Shown piece by piece: positions 6,726 through 13,364 of a DNA stretch of 15,106 nucleotides. The translations under genes and the position numbers were made by a program. This DNA is from an uncultured Cellvibrio sp. (lineage in GTDB: Bacteria > Pseudomonadota > Gammaproteobacteria > Pseudomonadales > Cellvibrionaceae). The first letter of the stretch is position 1; each line of letters opens with the position of its first letter. Location of the stretch: NCBI GenBank assembly GCA_937958105.1, contig CALFXJ010000018.1:1-15106 (forward strand). The letters are read 5' to 3'. The notes beneath the pieces were generated by a model. It was not told where the DNA came from and did no database searches. It worked only from the letters and a program-made list of their open reading frames with translations.

Positions 6726-7079
6726 TCAATGCGACTCCTTTCCCTCCTCAAGCTCGTCCATTTTCAGTTTCTGCAGGATTTCCCGCAATTCATCAAGCCC
6801 CTTCTGCGAGAATAAAAAGCCGTTACGTCCGGGCCCGATGTATTCACGCTCCTCGATATCCATGCAGCGCTCCCGAATTTCTTCCAGCTCAGGGTTATGA
6901 CGCAACGGGATTGCTGCGAATACCCGCCAGTCATTCTCGCTGGCCTGGCCTTTTAATACCAACTCTAGCAGGGCAATCACATTGCGTCGCTGTATTCGGT
7001 AACGTGGTGTACGCACCCAGATTAAAACCACCAGCACTGCAATAAAAATTAATATCGTCAATACCAGTGTAGTCAACAT
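6726..7079 (-). CDS. Small single-pass membrane protein downstream of prfC
   Basis: 117 aa. Residues about 3-22 (LTTLVLTILIFIAVLVVLIW) form one strong transmembrane helix, followed by a positive stretch (RTPRYRIQRR) that predicts a cytoplasmic C-terminal domain. This domain is mostly helical and acidic towards the end, with WRVFAAIPLRHNPELEEIRERC and GFLFSQKGLDELREILQKL. I recognise no named family or enzyme motif. The ATG lies only 3 bases beyond the prfC stop codon, so the two genes are almost surely co-transcribed and perhaps translationally coupled. Function unknown; the position suggests only shared expression with release factor 3. Confidence 0.82.
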   Translation of the reverse strand: MLTTLVLTILIFIAVLVVLIWVRTPRYRIQRRNVIALLELVLKGQASENDWRVFAAIPLRHNPELEEIRERCMDIEEREYIGPGRNGFLFSQKGLDELREILQKLKMDELEEGKESH

Positions 7080-7082
7080 AAA

Positions 7083-8660
7083 TTAATGTTCTCTGGTTGC
7101 GCGGAATTGGATATCTGGATAACGCTCCTCGGTCAGCGACAAATTAACACGCGTTGGAGCAAGGTAAGTCAGATGCCCGCCGCCATCCACCGCCAGGTTA
7201 TCGGCACACTTGCGTTTAAACTCTTCCAGTTTTTTGCTATCAGAGCATTCAACCCAGCGAGCAGTGGTCACGTTCACCTGTTCGTATATGGCCTCTACCT
7301 TGTACTCATCTTTCAGACGATAGGCTACGACCTCAAACTGCAATACGCCCACCGCGCCTACGACGATATCGTTGCTGTTCAGGGGGAAAAATACCTGAGT
7401 GGAGCCTTCTTCGGACAGCTGTTGCAGGCCTTTCTGCAGCTGCTTGGCTTTCAACGGATCCTTCAAACGAATACGGCGGAACAGCTCGGGGGCAAAATGG
7501 GGGATACCGGTGAATTTCAGCTCCTCACCCTCGGTGAAGGTATCACCAATCTGAATAGTGCCGTGATTGTGCAGCCCGATGATATCACCAGCCAACGCCT
7601 CTTCTACTGCGCTTCGGTCACCGGCCATAAAGGTAACCGCATCAGCGATTCTGATATCTTTTCCCAGACGCACATGACGCATCTTCATGCCTTGGTGGTA
7701 AACCCCGGAGCAGACTCGCATAAAAGCGATTCGGTCGCGGTGTTTGGGATCCATATTCGCCTGGATCTTGAAGATAAAGCCACTGAACTTATCTTCACCC
7801 GCTTCAACAACCCGCTCTTTCGCCGCCCGGCTGCGCGGCGCAGGTGCCCACTCAACAAAACCATCCAGCATTTCACGGACACCGAAGTTGCCCAATGCTG
7901 TTCCAAAAAATACCGGCGTCATGCGCCCGGCAAGATATTCATTGATGTCAAACTGATGGGTAGCACCGCGTACAAATTCAATTTCTTCCCGAATCTCTCC
8001 AGCGTAACTACCTAATAATCTGGTGGCCTCATCACTGTCCAGCCCCTTGATCTGTATGTCTTCCGGGGTGGTATGACCCTGTCCCTGCTGATAAACATGG
8101 ATGACATCCGTATAGAAATTGTAAACACCAACAAAGTTCTTTCCTGAGCCAAGAGGCCAGTTGATGGGCGCGGATGTAATTTTTAATACGCTCTCAATTT
8201 CATCAAGTAACTCTACCGCCTCGCGGCTTTCACGATCCATCTTGTTGATGAACGACAGGATCGGCGTATCCCGCAGACGACAGACTTCCATTAACTTGAT
8301 GGTGCGATCTTCTACACCCTTGGCCCCGTCAATCATCATCAGAACAGAGTCCACGGCGGTAAGAGTACGGTAGGTATCTTCGGAAAAGTCTTCGTGTCCA
8401 GGTGTGTCCAACAAATTAACAACACGTCCTTTATATGGGAACTGCATGACTGACGAAGTCACTGAGATCCCCCGCTCCTGTTCCATCGTCATCCAATCTG
8501 ACTTGGCGTGAGGGCCGCGCTTCCCTTTTACTGAACCCGCTAACTGGATGGCGTTACCCCACAGCAATAGCTTCTCGGTAATGGTAGTTTTACCGGCATC
8601 CGGGTGGGAAATAATGGCAAATGTACGGCGCTTGGCCAGCTCGCTGGTAAGTTCAGTCAT
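7083..8660 (-). CDS. prfC: Peptide chain release factor 3 (RF3)
   Basis: 525 aa translational GTPase that removes RF1/RF2 from the ribosome after peptide release and contributes to translational quality control. All G motifs are present: P-loop SHPDAGKT (18-25), the RGISVTSSV switch region, DTPGHEDF with catalytic H89, and NKMD (139-142). The variant SHPDAGKTT P-loop and the KGKRGPHAKSDWMTMEQERG segment distinguish RF3 from EF-G and BipA. Length is close to the E. coli protein (529 aa), and domains II and III follow the GTPase domain as expected. The ATG at 8660 has only a weak ribosome site, but it gives the normal family N-terminus. It lies 36 bases after the MATE transporter gene and just before the small membrane protein, so the three probably share a transcript. 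Confidence 0.98.
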   Translation of the reverse strand: MTELTSELAKRRTFAIISHPDAGKTTITEKLLLWGNAIQLAGSVKGKRGPHAKSDWMTMEQERGISVTSSVMQFPYKGRVVNLLDTPGHEDFSEDTYRTLTAVDSVLMMIDGAKGVEDRTIKLMEVCRLRDTPILSFINKMDRESREAVELLDEIESVLKITSAPINWPLGSGKNFVGVYNFYTDVIHVYQQGQGHTTPEDIQIKGLDSDEATRLLGSYAGEIREEIEFVRGATHQFDINEYLAGRMTPVFFGTALGNFGVREMLDGFVEWAPAPRSRAAKERVVEAGEDKFSGFIFKIQANMDPKHRDRIAFMRVCSGVYHQGMKMRHVRLGKDIRIADAVTFMAGDRSAVEEALAGDIIGLHNHGTIQIGDTFTEGEELKFTGIPHFAPELFRRIRLKDPLKAKQLQKGLQQLSEEGSTQVFFPLNSNDIVVGAVGVLQFEVVAYRLKDEYKVEAIYEQVNVTTARWVECSDSKKLEEFKRKCADNLAVDGGGHLTYLAPTRVNLSLTEERYPDIQFRATREH

Positions 8661-8696
8661 AAAAGATACTATCGTAGGAAATTGGAAAGGGCGCGA

Positions 8697-10061
8697 TTAT
8701 AACGCAGTTCGGCCTTCGCTTTGGGTTCGCTGGATATAACGTTTTAACCAGCTCCAAGCCCACATACCCATAATGAGATTGGCTGCTGCTGTGGCTACAA
8801 AGATACCGGTCATCTGCCATAACCATTGGCCCAGGAATGCCAGGGGCAGGAAAATATATAACACGCGTCCCGCCGATATGAGCATGGCAGGCCAGGGGTG
8901 GCCGAGTCCATTAAATGCCGCGTTAACAGACATCACCACGCCATAGGCACCATAACTGAAAGGCACTATAGCCAGGTAAAGCACAGTAACTTCAAGTACC
9001 TCAGCGTGATCTCCGAAGATCCCTGCAATGAGGTCGCCGAACAGCCACATCATCACCGCCAGCAGGACGCCAAACCCCATGCAAAAGATAGTGAGGACTC
9101 GCTGCGCCTCAATCAGGCGCTCGAACTTGCCAGCTCCAAGATTCTGACCGAAAAAAGGTCCGATCACCCCAGATAAAGCGTAAAAAACGATCAACGCCAG
9201 AGGTTCTATTCGCATCGCAATCCCCAACCCTGCCACCGCATCAGTACCGTAACCGGCTACCATCATGACCACCACTGCACTGGCGAGCGGGACGATGACG
9301 TTGGCAACCATAGCGGGTATGCCGACGTGCACAATAACGCTCCAGGAAGCGCGCAACTGTTGCCAGCTAATAAAAGGATTGATTAACATCTTTACGCGAT
9401 AACGAAGGATGTAGAGCGCAATCAACACCATCAGTACCCGAGTGATAAGCGTTGCGATAGCTGCACCTTGCAGTCCCAGGGCGGGAAAGCCAAAGAGTCC
9501 GAAGATAAAAACGGGATCAAGAAGTGCATTCAAGAGCGCAGCCCCCCCCATCAAATACCCCTGGACATTACTCATCCCCATCGCGCGTAAAGCCGCAAGA
9601 CTAACCATGGGTACCATTAAGCAAGGTGCGCTGAAGAACCAGATGGACATGTAACTACGAATCAACGGAATGAGATCCGGCGTAGCTCCCAGTGCCAGGA
9701 ACAACGGTTCAAGGAAAACCCAGCCGATGACACACATTGTGACGGAGATGAGCAGGGTCAGACTCATTGCATCTGTGGCCAAACGCTGGGCTGTTGGGGC
9801 ATCGCCCTCACCAATAGCGCGGGCCACCGCAGAAGACGTACCCGCCCCCAATCCAATCCCCAGACTGGTGAGCACCATGATGACAGGAAATGTGAAGCTC
9901 AAAGCCGCCAGTGGTTCCCGCCCCACTTGAGCAATAAAAAAAGTGTCTACTGCATTAAGCGACATCGTGGCCATCAAACCCCATACCATGGGGAGGGCCA
10001 TACTCTTGAGTTGTTGTGAGACCTGGCCCTCAATCAGGGTTGCTTGCAGCGGATGCGCCAT
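8697..10061 (-). CDS. MATE-family multidrug/cation exporter
   Basis: 454 aa integral inner-membrane protein of the NorM/DinF type, which exports drugs or organic cations in exchange for Na+ or H+. The sequence shows the expected two halves of six helices each. The first begins with MALPMVWGLMATMSLNAVDT and the repeated half with VGIPAMVANVIVPLASAVV; signature stretches include AVARAIGEGD, NALLDPVFIFG and FFGQNLGAGKFER. The frame stays open for another 144 codons upstream to 10493, but that part runs antisense through the regB start and has no family likeness. The ATG at 10061 gives the standard MATE N-terminus (ATLIEGQVSQQLKSMALP). GAGAGG upstream is a rather distant ribosome site. It is divergent from regB, with a shared promoter region of about 200 bases. 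The exact substrate is unknown. Confidence 0.93.
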   Translation of the reverse strand: MAHPLQATLIEGQVSQQLKSMALPMVWGLMATMSLNAVDTFFIAQVGREPLAALSFTFPVIMVLTSLGIGLGAGTSSAVARAIGEGDAPTAQRLATDAMSLTLLISVTMCVIGWVFLEPLFLALGATPDLIPLIRSYMSIWFFSAPCLMVPMVSLAALRAMGMSNVQGYLMGGAALLNALLDPVFIFGLFGFPALGLQGAAIATLITRVLMVLIALYILRYRVKMLINPFISWQQLRASWSVIVHVGIPAMVANVIVPLASAVVVMMVAGYGTDAVAGLGIAMRIEPLALIVFYALSGVIGPFFGQNLGAGKFERLIEAQRVLTIFCMGFGVLLAVMMWLFGDLIAGIFGDHAEVLEVTVLYLAIVPFSYGAYGVVMSVNAAFNGLGHPWPAMLISAGRVLYIFLPLAFLGQWLWQMTGIFVATAAANLIMGMWAWSWLKRYIQRTQSEGRTAL

Positions 10062-10120
10062 AACTGAGGTTAAGCCTCTCAAATCGGGAGCGTGGATCAA
10101 TCGACAAAAAAGAGCGCCAA

Positions 10121-10126
10121 AGTATA
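10121..10126 (-). promoter_or_regulatory. Possible -10 element of the MATE-prfC transcript
   Basis: On the minus strand this reads TATACT, 59 bases before the MATE start codon. No convincing -35 hexamer is found at normal spacing; instead the inverted repeat CCAGG-CC-CCTGG (10129-10140) lies directly upstream, where an activator or repressor could bind. Confidence 0.35.
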
Positions 10127-10142
10127 CACCAGGCCCCTGGGG

Positions 10143-10187
10143 GCGTCTGCGATTCATAAACAGACGCTGCGGCAAGATGCCGCAGCG
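10143..10187. other. Two adjoining hairpins in the MATE/regB intergenic region
   Basis: GCGTCTG (10143-10149) pairs with CAGACGC (10161-10167). The next element, CGCTGCGGCA (10165-10174), pairs with TGCCGCAGCG (10178-10187) across an AGA loop, a perfect 10-bp G/C-rich stem. The two stems share bases 10165-10167, so they cannot both form fully. There is no T run, so they are not standard terminators. They lie upstream of both the regB -10 (10218) and the MATE -10 (10126), so they may act as DNA sites rather than leader RNA. Confidence 0.55.
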
Positions 10188-10217
10188 CAGGGGAGTCTGT
10201 AAGGCTATGCTTTTCGC

Positions 10218-10223
10218 TATAAT
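10218..10223 (+). promoter_or_regulatory. Probable -10 element of the regB-regA transcript
   Basis: A perfect TATAAT at 10218-10223, 40 bases before the regB ATG. The -35 region at 17-bp spacing (10195-10200, GTCTGT) is poor, which may point to activator dependence. Confidence 0.5.
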
Positions 10224-10263
10224 CTGCCACTGTGTGCAGACCAACATCATTCCGTGAAATTCC

Positions 10264-11544
10264 ATGGCCAATAAACTTCCGCTGACGCTTGCAGCTCCAA
10301 CACAACACCTGCGCCACCTGGTCATGATTCGCTGGCTGCTGGTGATCTGCCTGGGATTAACCGCCGCCCTGACCTTTACTTTTAGCGATCTGACGCTTCC
10401 GTACCGCGCTTTTGCTACCATTCTGCTGGTTTTTATCATCCTCAACTGGCTTACAGCCTTACGCCTCCACCGCGAAGTGCCTGTTACCGACATCGAGTTT
10501 TTTATACAGCTCCTGTTGGACGTGCTTTGCCTGAGCGCCCTGTTCTACTTCAGTGGCGGGGCAAATAACCCATTCATCTCCTACTTCCTGGTGCCAATCT
10601 GCATATCGGCAGCAACACTGTCCTGGTCCTATACCTGGACAATCACCGTGCTATGCGTTGCCAGCTACTCACTGTTGCTGTTTTTCCACGTGGCTCTCCC
10701 CGTCCTCTCTCCTGTCCACCATCATGATAGCCATCAGGAGGTCAACCTCCACATCATTGGGATGTGGCTGAACTTTTTTATCAGCGCAGCTCTGATTACC
10801 TACTTTGTTGTCAAGATGGCTCAGGACCTGCGCCGGCAGGATGAGTTGCTGAATCAAAGACGGGAGGATGATCTGCGCGATGAACAATTAATGGCTGTAG
10901 CCACCCTGGCTGCTGGCACAGCACATGAACTCGGCACGCCGCTGTCCACCATGAAGGTGCTTCTCGCAGAATTACGTGAGGAGTACAGGAGCGAGCCGCA
11001 GCTTATTGAAGACCTCAAGATCCTGTCAGACCAGGTTCAACAGTGCGCAAATACCCTGCAGAATCTGGTGGGTAAAGCGGAGTATGGAAAGGATGGTCAG
11101 TTCGCAGCACAGTCTTTACAAGAATTCTGCCGCGGCATTATAGAGCGATGGTTGGTCATGCGGCCGGAAGTCAGCGCCAGCGTTCACTTTGCCTCGGATT
11201 CGCAGGATGTGGCGGCTCACCTTCATCCCACTATTAGCCAATCAATTATTAATCTGCTTAACAATGCTGCCGATGCCAACCCGGAAAATATTCAGATTCG
11301 TATTGAGTGGAGTCAATCCAGCTTGCGCTGGACGATCGAAGATAACGGTCCGGGCATTCCGATGGAAATTGCCAGTCAACTTGGCAAACCATTTGTAACC
11401 ACAAAAGGAAAGGGCTTGGGTTTGGGGTTGTTTCTGACTCATGCCACCATTAATCGCTACGGTGGCAAGGTTTATCTTTACAACCGTTCCCCACAGGGAA
11501 CCCTGACCGAATTGCACTTGCCTCTCCAACCCATAGAGTCATGA
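10264..11544 (+). CDS. regB: RegB/PrrB/RoxS-family redox-sensing histidine kinase
   Basis: 426 aa membrane sensor kinase. The N-terminal 190 residues hold about six transmembrane helices (for example MIRWLLVICLGLTAALTF). The second loop carries GGANNPF (98-104), the family's ubiquinone-sensing motif. The cytoplasmic part has the RegB-type H-box ATLAAGTAHELGTPLSTM with phosphorylated H221. C261 in QVQQCANTL lies exactly 40 residues after it, the spacing of the redox-active Cys265 to His225 in Rhodobacter RegB. The ATPase boxes follow: N box NLLNNAADAN, G1 DNGPGIP, and G2 GKGLGLGLFL. Known members sense quinone and redox state and control respiration, often terminal oxidases; Pseudomonas RoxS is the nearest concept here. 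The stop codon overlaps the regA start (ATGA), so the pair is co-translated. The MATE gene is divergent. Confidence 0.95.
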   Translation: MANKLPLTLAAPTQHLRHLVMIRWLLVICLGLTAALTFTFSDLTLPYRAFATILLVFIILNWLTALRLHREVPVTDIEFFIQLLLDVLCLSALFYFSGGANNPFISYFLVPICISAATLSWSYTWTITVLCVASYSLLLFFHVALPVLSPVHHHDSHQEVNLHIIGMWLNFFISAALITYFVVKMAQDLRRQDELLNQRREDDLRDEQLMAVATLAAGTAHELGTPLSTMKVLLAELREEYRSEPQLIEDLKILSDQVQQCANTLQNLVGKAEYGKDGQFAAQSLQEFCRGIIERWLVMRPEVSASVHFASDSQDVAAHLHPTISQSIINLLNNAADANPENIQIRIEWSQSSLRWTIEDNGPGIPMEIASQLGKPFVTTKGKGLGLGLFLTHATINRYGGKVYLYNRSPQGTLTELHLPLQPIES

Positions 11545-12083
11545 TGATGCTGAAAAAAAAAGAAACCTTCCTACTCGTCGACGATGATCCAACCTTTTGC
11601 AGAATGCTTGAGCGAGCTCTTACGCGCCGGGGATATGAGGCGATTTCGGCCACCAACAGCGAAGAAGCCCTCTTACTATTAAGCAAACATAGCTTCACCA
11701 AGGCCGTCGTAGATTTAAAGCTGGCGCAGGAGTCCGGCCTGATGCTGATTCGGGAGCTCAAGCACCATCAACCCTCATTGGATATCGTGATGTTGACCGG
11801 CTACTCCAGCATCTCCACAGCCGTAGAGGCAATAAAGCTGGGAGCATTGAATTATCTATGCAAGCCCGCTGATACCGAAGACATACTCGCTGCATTTGAT
11901 CCACAAGTTATCAGGCAACTGGAGATACCTAACAACCCCCCTTCAGTCGACCGACTTGAATGGGAGCACATACAAAAAGTTCTGCAGGAAAATGATGGCA
12001 ATATCTCTGCTACTGCACGCAGCCTGGGTATGCATCGAAGGACGTTACAAAGAAAACTGCAAAAACGCCCCGTCAAGCAATAA
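11541..12083 (+). CDS. regA: RegA/PrrA/RoxR-family response regulator
   Basis: 180 aa partner of the kinase before it. Residues 8-125 are a receiver domain with the acidic pocket DDD (14-16), phosphoacceptor D58 in VVDLKL, T86 in MLTGYSS, and K108 in CKPAD. A linker with several prolines (PNNPPS) follows. The C-terminal Fis-type helix-turn-helix is WEHIQKVLQENDGNISATARSLGMHRRTLQRKL, near-identical in pattern to RegA/ActR/PrrA. The domain order and the unusually conserved HTH make the family secure. The start may be the ATG at 11541, which overlaps the regB stop, or the third ATG of the run at 11547, which has GAG at a better distance. A run of nine A (11553-11561) sits just inside the gene. 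Its 3' end is 2 bases from the convergent rimI stop. Confidence 0.95.
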   Translation: MMMLKKKETFLLVDDDPTFCRMLERALTRRGYEAISATNSEEALLLLSKHSFTKAVVDLKLAQESGLMLIRELKHHQPSLDIVMLTGYSSISTAVEAIKLGALNYLCKPADTEDILAAFDPQVIRQLEIPNNPPSVDRLEWEHIQKVLQENDGNISATARSLGMHRRTLQRKLQKRPVKQ

Positions 12084-12085
12084 GT

Positions 12086-12562
12086 TTAAAGCTGGCACGC
12101 CATCAATAATGCATCTTCACGTCCGTTTACCGTGGGATAGTAGTTTTTCCTTTGCCCCACCTCAAAAAAACCTTCGCGCGCATAGAGCTCAATCGCTTTA
12201 CGATTAGAAACGCGCACCTCCAGAAACATCATATCGGCATGATCTTTCACATAATTTACGGCGTGCTGCAAGAGGCAACTTCCAATTCCTTTACGCTGGA
12301 ACCCCGGGGCCACAGCTATATTCAGTAACTCCGCATCACCCCCGCCATGAGCCACGACCACATAACCAACCAACACGCCTTTATATTCAGCCAGCCAGCA
12401 ACGCTGACGTCCTCGCAAACAATCCTCGAAACTGGATTGCCGCCAGGGATGAGAATGAGCAGCGCGCTCCAGCTGCATAACAGCTGGAAGGTCTGCTTCT
12501 AACAGTAAACGCAGGTTCAACAATAAGCCAGTTGAAGTAGTTAGATTGACAGAGCCGGACAT
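12086..12562 (-). CDS. rimI: Ribosomal protein S18-alanine N-acetyltransferase (RimI)
   Basis: 158 aa GNAT-fold enzyme that transfers acetyl from acetyl-CoA to the N-terminal Ala of ribosomal protein S18. The acetyl-CoA loop is seen as QRKGIGSCLL, matching Q/R-x-x-G-x-G/A. The RimI-type signatures are all present: AAHSHPW near residue 35, ELLNIAVAPGFQ, FLEVRVSNRKAIELY, and RKNYYPTVNGREDALLM with the Tyr used as general acid in RimI. The ATG at 12562 has GTGGGA as ribosome site. It lies 3 bases after the holD-like gene, as in the holD-rimI pair of E. coli. The end is nearly back-to-back with regA and leaves no room for a terminator between them. Confidence 0.95.
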   Translation of the reverse strand: MSGSVNLTTSTGLLLNLRLLLEADLPAVMQLERAAHSHPWRQSSFEDCLRGRQRCWLAEYKGVLVGYVVVAHGGGDAELLNIAVAPGFQRKGIGSCLLQHAVNYVKDHADMMFLEVRVSNRKAIELYAREGFFEVGQRKNYYPTVNGREDALLMACQL

Positions 12563-12565
12563 GGT

Positions 12566-13357
12566 TTATCCCACATGCCGCCACGGCTGAAGCGCCTGCC
12601 ATAACTCACGCTTCAGCTCAGGCCGCTGCAGCAGCTCAACCAGGCTGGGGGCGATAAGCGCATAGGTAGAAAATTGTTGGAGATCCACTAACGAGAAGAG
12701 CGAAGAGGAGTATGAGCTATCCGCTTTCAGAAAATACTGCGCTGCGTTCTCACCCATTAGTAAAAGTCGCTTAACCGGTCTACGCTCCAGCTCCACTTCG
12801 AGCCAGACTTGAAGAACACTTCGAGCGTCGTCAATTGTTCGCGACACAAAGGTGTTATCGACCAAAGGCCAACGCAGCACTTCTTCGTTTTCCAGCTGCA
12901 ACTGGCTTCCATACAGTGCACGGAGAATATTCTGTAACAGCAATTCTGTAGGCAGAGCTAAGCGTATATTACGGGAGTCAATAACCAGCAATTCATCCAA
13001 GGGTCGCCAAATGCTCAGGGCAAATGAAGGAATCGTTCCAGGTTTCGAGACCGGTATCGGAGTCGCAGCGTCAGGCTTGAGTGCCGGTGCATCTGCTCGC
13101 TTTGGCTGTTCCAGTTTCAACTCTCGCAGCATATCCGCCACTACAACGGGCTGATCAACAGCAGGAGCTACATTCTTGGGGGAGAAATCGTCAAGCGCTT
13201 GATGGGATGGAAGCTCCTGATGCTCCATCTTTGGAGTATCAGGCAGCATAGGCACAACGCATGCAATCGGAGCCGGAGCCACAGCCAAGCGCCAGCGCGG
13301 CATATAGCTCTCTACCCCCATGGATGTTAAATATGCCTGACGCTGGTACTCATTCAT
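12566..13357 (-). CDS. holD: HolD-like DNA polymerase III psi subunit (divergent, with long linker)
   Basis: 263 aa. The N-terminus MNEYQRQAYLTSMGVESY aligns well by eye with the start of E. coli psi (RRDWQLQQLGITQW), the part that contacts the clamp-loader tau/gamma subunit. A Pro/Ala-rich, low-complexity linker (about 35-115) is absent from the 137-aa E. coli protein. The C-terminal part matches the psi pattern: LLVIDS, LLLQNILRALYGSQLQL, then IAPSLVELLQRPELKRELWQAL at the end, like SPALTDLRANPTARAALWQQ. Psi joins chi (HolC) and links the clamp loader to SSB. Pseudomonas is known to have a similarly extended psi gene next to rimI. Start ATG 13357 is chosen by this alignment; GTG 13378 or ATG 13375 would overlap leuA and have no ribosome site. 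The gene lies between leuA (7-base gap) and rimI (3-base gap), so it is probably in one operon. The alignment is by eye, so confidence is moderate. Confidence 0.75.
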   Translation of the reverse strand: MNEYQRQAYLTSMGVESYMPRWRLAVAPAPIACVVPMLPDTPKMEHQELPSHQALDDFSPKNVAPAVDQPVVVADMLRELKLEQPKRADAPALKPDAATPIPVSKPGTIPSFALSIWRPLDELLVIDSRNIRLALPTELLLQNILRALYGSQLQLENEEVLRWPLVDNTFVSRTIDDARSVLQVWLEVELERRPVKRLLLMGENAAQYFLKADSSYSSSLFSLVDLQQFSTYALIAPSLVELLQRPELKRELWQALQPWRHVG

Positions 13358-13364
13358 ACAACGC

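Noticed and set aside
7086..8015. 309-codon plus-strand open frame antisense to prfC
   Set aside because: It lies wholly inside prfC, shows no family pattern, and is explained by the codon bias of the real gene on the other strand.
10062..10493. 144-codon upstream extension of the MATE frame
   Set aside because: It is rich in Arg/Ser, runs antisense through the regB start and promoter, and does not look like MATE; the ATG at 10061 gives the normal family N-terminus.
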